Source: Bacillota bacterium
Lineage (GTDB): Bacteria; Bacillota; Clostridia; Lachnospirales; Lachnospiraceae
Direction of reading: 5' to 3'
Assembly: GCA_902363515.1 (NCBI GenBank)
Contig: CABJAN010000016.1
Coordinates: 1-64,000 of the forward strand
Length of the DNA stretch: 64,000 nucleotides
The position numbers and the translations under genes are program-made. Positions within the stretch are counted from its first letter, which is position 1; each line of letters begins with the position of its first letter. The notes beneath the pieces were generated by a model. That model was given only the letters and a program-made list of their open reading frames with translations. It was not told the DNA's origin and did not search any database. Positions 61,103 through 64,000 of the stretch are shown in pieces.

Positions 61103-61201
61103 TCATATTTCTAAAATAATGTTCAGCTTTCCCTCCTCATACTTTGCGTAAATCCTGCCGCCTATGTGCAGGTCATCTTCAATGATTGCAATAGTTTTCA
61201 T
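61103..61201 (-). CDS. 32-residue microprotein translationally coupled to a MerR gene
   Basis: The ATG overlaps the MerR stop (ATGA) and has AAGGAG 5 nt upstream. The product begins MKTIAIIEDDLHIGG and continues RIYAKYEEGKLNIILEI. The first residues recall a response-regulator N-terminus (IAIIEDD), but no receiver domain follows. Could be a real small protein or a decayed remnant kept by coupling. Confidence 0.5.
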   Translation of the reverse strand: MKTIAIIEDDLHIGGRIYAKYEEGKLNIILEI

Positions 61202-62010
61202 ATAAGCTCCTTCAGTTTTATCAAAATCCGTGTCAAAAACTCTCCTTCGTCCTGTATCACCAAATCATTCATTCCCATTTCATAAGCATAACCTTCCAAC
61301 TCTAAATGATGTTCCCTTGCATATTGCAACATTTTTTCGTACATCAGCGGAATCTCTTCCCATGCTCCCTTCACACAGCCACACAAATACTGTCCTCCTG
61401 GTCTTAAAAAGACATCTTTTCTTTTTCTGTTATCCAGGGCAATGGTGAAAAATCCATCATACTGTTCCCATGCTCCTTTTCTCACCTTATCTATGGAAAT
61501 ATAGCTTCCAATTCCTACTCTGCACTGCTGCATTCCCCAGGTTTCTTTTGCGTAGGAAAACACCCTGGCCATATCTTCTTCCTGGGATAAAAATGGAATT
61601 TTAAGTAATCTTTCCTGTTTACATTGTGTAACATAAATTCCTTTTTCCAGTTCTTTGCTGCTTAATAAAAGGTCTTCTTTTTTTCTTTCCAACAGTTGTT
61701 TTGTCTGTTTTAAACGGTCCATGTTTTGCTGAATTTCTAAGATTTTTTCATCTGCAATTTTCAAAAAATCCTCTGAATTGGGGTGATTTATATAAGTTTT
61801 TATTTCCTCAATGCTCATGTTTAAATCCTTAAACATACGGATGTATTCAAATTCTAAACTCTGTGAACTATCATAATAACGGTATCCGTTTTCCCCTTTG
61901 GTGCCAGGAGAAAACAAACCAATGGTATCATAATAATGCAAGGTTCTTTTATTTACTCCATGAAGTTTTGCAAACTGCGCTGTGGTCAGTTTTACATTTC
62001 TTACATTCAA
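61198..62010 (-). CDS. MerR-family regulator with GyrI-like effector domain
   Basis: A 270-residue protein: MerR winged helix TTAQFAKLHGVNKRTLHYYD and FEYIRMFKDLNMSIEEIKTY, a coiled coil (about 90-120), and a C-terminal GyrI-like domain with GIGSYISIDKV and EGYAYEMGMND. Such proteins sense small organic ligands. The ATG overlaps the trmH stop by 4 bp. Confidence 0.9.
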   Translation of the reverse strand: MNVRNVKLTTAQFAKLHGVNKRTLHYYDTIGLFSPGTKGENGYRYYDSSQSLEFEYIRMFKDLNMSIEEIKTYINHPNSEDFLKIADEKILEIQQNMDRLKQTKQLLERKKEDLLLSSKELEKGIYVTQCKQERLLKIPFLSQEEDMARVFSYAKETWGMQQCRVGIGSYISIDKVRKGAWEQYDGFFTIALDNRKRKDVFLRPGGQYLCGCVKGAWEEIPLMYEKMLQYAREHHLELEGYAYEMGMNDLVIQDEGEFLTRILIKLKELI

Positions 62011-62837
62011 TCAGTTCTCCTCCCAAGCTGCCAGAAAGCTACCGCACTGGCTGCTGCTACATTTAAAGAGTCCACGCCATGAGACATAGGAATTTTCACT
62101 GTATAATCGCAATCCGCAATGGTTGTTTGTGCCAGACCATCCCCTTCTGTCCCAAGAATCACCGCCAGCCTTTCCTCTTTCATAAGTCTTTTGTCATCAA
62201 TACTGACGGAATCTTCACATAGCGCCATGGCTGCTGTATGAAATCCCAGTTTCTTTAAAACCCCAAGGCCTTCCTCTGGCCAGGAAAGGTTTTTGGGAAC
62301 TTTTGTCCATGGTATCTGAAATACGGTTCCCATACTCACTCTGGCTGCCCTTCGATAGAGTGGGTCACTGCAGCCTCTGGTAAGAAGCACTGCATCCATA
62401 TGAAGCGCTGCTGCAGAACGAAAAATAGCCCCCACGTTCGTAGGATTGACTACTTCTTCCAAAACCGCAATCCGCTTTGCTCCCCTGCAAATTTCTTCAA
62501 TGGAAGGAAGGGGCGGGCGGCGCATAGCGCAGAGCATTCCTCTGGTAAGGGGAAAACCTGTAAGGTTAGACAAAAGTGAAAAAGTCCCTGTAAAAACAGG
62601 AATCTGTCCGCATCTTTCCAGCACTTCCTTTGCTTCTCCTTCAATCTGCTTCTCCTCCACCAAAGCAGAAATCGGTACACATCCAGCGTCCAGCGCCCGG
62701 GCAATCACCTTGGGACTCTCTGCAATAAAAATCCCTTCTTTCGGCTCATAATATCTCAAAAGCTGAACCTCTGAAAGCCTGGCATAACAATCTAATTGGG
62801 GTATTCCTAAATCCTGTATTTTTATGATATTCGGCAT
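62007..62837 (-). CDS. SpoU/TrmH-family RNA methyltransferase
   Basis: A SPOUT methyltransferase of about 276 residues: N-terminal substrate-binding part, LEEVVNPTNVGAIFRSAAAL (motif 1), LILGTEGDGL-like AVILGTEGDGLAQ (motif 2) and KIPMSHGVDSLNVAAASAV (motif 3, knot). Methylates 2'-O in rRNA or tRNA; target unknown. ATG at 62837 is preferred because GGAAGGA precedes it. Confidence 0.92.
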   Translation of the reverse strand: MPNIIKIQDLGIPQLDCYARLSEVQLLRYYEPKEGIFIAESPKVIARALDAGCVPISALVEEKQIEGEAKEVLERCGQIPVFTGTFSLLSNLTGFPLTRGMLCAMRRPPLPSIEEICRGAKRIAVLEEVVNPTNVGAIFRSAAALHMDAVLLTRGCSDPLYRRAARVSMGTVFQIPWTKVPKNLSWPEEGLGVLKKLGFHTAAMALCEDSVSIDDKRLMKEERLAVILGTEGDGLAQTTIADCDYTVKIPMSHGVDSLNVAAASAVAFWQLGRRTD

Positions 62838-62896
62838 ATCAAATTCCTTCCTACTTTGCTTTTTTGTCATTGTACCAATGGCAACATTGGCTTGAA

Positions 62897-62919
62897 TTGC
62901 ACTTTGTGCAATCATTATA
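62897..62919 (-). promoter_or_regulatory. Promoter -10 and operator-like palindrome of the TrmH-MerR operon
   Basis: TGG-extended TATAAT on the minus strand (62919-62914) is followed at once by TTGCAC-N3-GTGCAA (62897-62911). The -35 is poor. A site for the operon's MerR protein is possible. Confidence 0.55.
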
Positions 62920-63015
62920 CCATACCCCTGAAATTCATTCTATTATTTTTTAGAATAACTGAAAAAAATTGAATATTTCTGTTCATTTTCTATTTTGTTT
63001 ATGCTCTTTTGGTGT

Positions 63016-63021
63016 TATAAT
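63016..63021 (+). promoter_or_regulatory. Extended -10 promoter of the URO-D-family gene
   Basis: TATAAT preceded by TGT (extended -10); no good -35. About 36 bp before the start codon. Confidence 0.55.
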
Positions 63022-63056
63022 GTTCTTATCAAATAATGTTAGGAGGGTGTGTTACT

Positions 63057-64000
63057 ATGTTGACAGCAAAGCAAAACATGATTGAATGCATGAAAGGAAG
63101 CAAAGGAAATCCAGACCGGTACGTGAACCAGTATGAAGCAGTAAAACTGCTGTTTCATCCTTTTATGTTTGAGAGTCCTTTACTTCAGGAAGGTATGGAA
63201 AATGTAAAGAATGCCTGGGGTGTTACAAACTCTTTCCCTAAAGGAGTTCCCGGTGCATTTCCTGTACATACTCCGGATAAAATCGTGGTAAAAGACATTG
63301 AACACTGGAGAGATTATGTAAAAGCGCCATCCCTGGATTTCTCCCAGGAGCAATGGGATCAGTGCAAAGCCATGTATGACGCAGTAGACGGTGACAAAGC
63401 CTTTAAAGCAGCTTTTGTAGCTCCAGGACTTTTTGAACAAAGCCACCACCTCTGTGAATTGGTGAATGCGCTCACTTATTATATTGAGTACGAAGATGAG
63501 ATGCATGACCTGATTAAATATCTTACAGAATGGGAATTGAAACTGGCAGAAGGCATTTGTTCTAATCTCCATCCTGATATGCTTTTCCATCACGATGACT
63601 GGGGCAGCTATACCAGCACCTTTATCAGTGTTCCCATGTTTGAAGACTTCTTTATAGAACCATATAAAGAAATCTATGGCTACTACAAGAGCCATGGTGT
63701 AGATTACATTGTTCACCACTCAGACAGTTATGCTGCCACTCTGGTTCCATCTATGATTGAAATGGGCATTGATGTTTTCCAGGGATGTATGGAAACCAAT
63801 AAGGTGGATGAACTTCTTCCGAAATACGGAGATCAGATTTCTTTCATGGGATGTATTGAAAATATTATCTGTGACAAAGAAGACTGGACAGACGAAAGCG
63901 TGGAAACCTATGTCCGCCAGGTATGTGATAAATATGGCTATAAGAGCTTTATTCCTTGTATCTGCCAGGGTGGTCCTGGGTCTGTATACAAAGGTGTATA
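63057..64000 (+). CDS. Uroporphyrinogen decarboxylase (URO-D)-family protein, partial at window edge
   Basis: An ATG preceded by AGGAGG opens a frame that stays open for at least 314 codons to the window end. Segments such as AFVAPGLFEQSHHLCEL, FHHDDWGSYTSTFIS, YIVHHSDSYAATLVPSMIEM in parts and DVFQGCMETNKVDELL match the URO-D-like methyltransferase group rather than true HemE. In acetogenic and related anaerobes such proteins serve as methyl- or demethylase components with corrinoid proteins. The antisense frame at 63180-63719 is spurious. Function of this member is inferred from the family only. Confidence 0.85.
   Translation, partial: MLTAKQNMIECMKGSKGNPDRYVNQYEAVKLLFHPFMFESPLLQEGMENVKNAWGVTNSFPKGVPGAFPVHTPDKIVVKDIEHWRDYVKAPSLDFSQEQWDQCKAMYDAVDGDKAFKAAFVAPGLFEQSHHLCELVNALTYYIEYEDEMHDLIKYLTEWELKLAEGICSNLHPDMLFHHDDWGSYTSTFISVPMFEDFFIEPYKEIYGYYKSHGVDYIVHHSDSYAATLVPSMIEMGIDVFQGCMETNKVDELLPKYGDQISFMGCIENIICDKEDWTDESVETYVRQVCDKYGYKSFIPCICQGGPGSVYKGV

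Noticed and set aside
63180..63719. Long minus-strand open frame of 179 codons
   Set aside because: It is antisense to the URO-D-family gene, which has the ribosome site, promoter and conserved segments.

Overview
The window looks like a chromosomal segment of a low-GC Gram-positive gut anaerobe of the family Lachnospiraceae, probably close to Blautia. This is an inference. It rests on the Firmicutes gene orders (yicC-remA-gmk-rpoZ, rimO-pgsA, scpA-scpB), a class B sortase paired with an SPQTG anchor protein, RqcH, a large tyrosine-kinase-controlled exopolysaccharide (EPS) locus, and a URO-D-family gene at the right edge. No rRNA gene, tRNA gene, CRISPR array or prophage was seen.

Left edge to 8.6 kb (accessory, decaying). 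The start of an IS66-type tnpA runs off the left edge. A complete ISL3-family element (159-1906, perfect 21-bp inverted repeats) abuts a phoH-like gene cut down to its first ~60 codons. A PqqD-like/nucleotidyltransferase pair with its own promoter follows. Next comes a gene graveyard: two degenerate Rpn-family nuclease copies (one frameshifted, one internally deleted and truncated), remnants of YifB/ComM and of a sugar nucleotidyltransferase, a lone XRE regulator, an intact DUF2971 protein, and a 41-codon toxin-like gene whose 3' end contains a 28-nt match to the 5' end of 16S rRNA.

8.6-33.3 kb (EPS locus, all minus strand). Reading in the direction of transcription from about 33.22 kb: a promoter, a leader with a terminator-like hairpin, the initiating sugar-phosphate transferase, a UDP-glucose dehydrogenase, an Alg14/Alg13-like glycosyltransferase pair, two family-2 glycosyltransferases, an acyltransferase, a polymerase, a third glycosyltransferase, a flippase, then a modification block (two ATP-grasp proteins, GNAT, RraA-like protein, two PLP aminotransferases). 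One ATP-grasp gene is out of frame at a run of eight Gs. The assembly-control block follows: CpsB-type phosphatase, an Ig-like membrane protein, two tandem fused chain-length/tyrosine kinases, a second Ig-like protein, a VanZ-LCP fusion that may attach polymer to the wall, a class B sortase, and its probable substrate.

33.4-48.6 kb (core and mixed). Arginase-family protein, two D,D-carboxypeptidases, an intact Rpn protein, ScpA/ScpB, a phosphoesterase, a Panacea-type toxin-antitoxin pair whose toxin looks shortened, a MATE transporter, cardiolipin synthase, rpsU and alaS.

48.6-64 kb (core with small regulatory units). Two unknown genes behind a SigmaE-like promoter; cinA-like, pgsA, rimO; rpoZ-gmk-remA-yicC divergent from rqcH; an sdpRI unit whose promoter is bracketed by twin palindromes and whose upstream end has replaced the catalytic C-terminus of a YoeB toxin; a lysoplasmalogenase-like protein, GNAT and AAA ATPase genes; an ECF sigma/anti-sigma pair; a TrmH-MerR-microORF operon; and the start of a URO-D-family gene. 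RemA is a known activator of matrix genes in Bacillus, so its presence near an EPS locus is worth noting.
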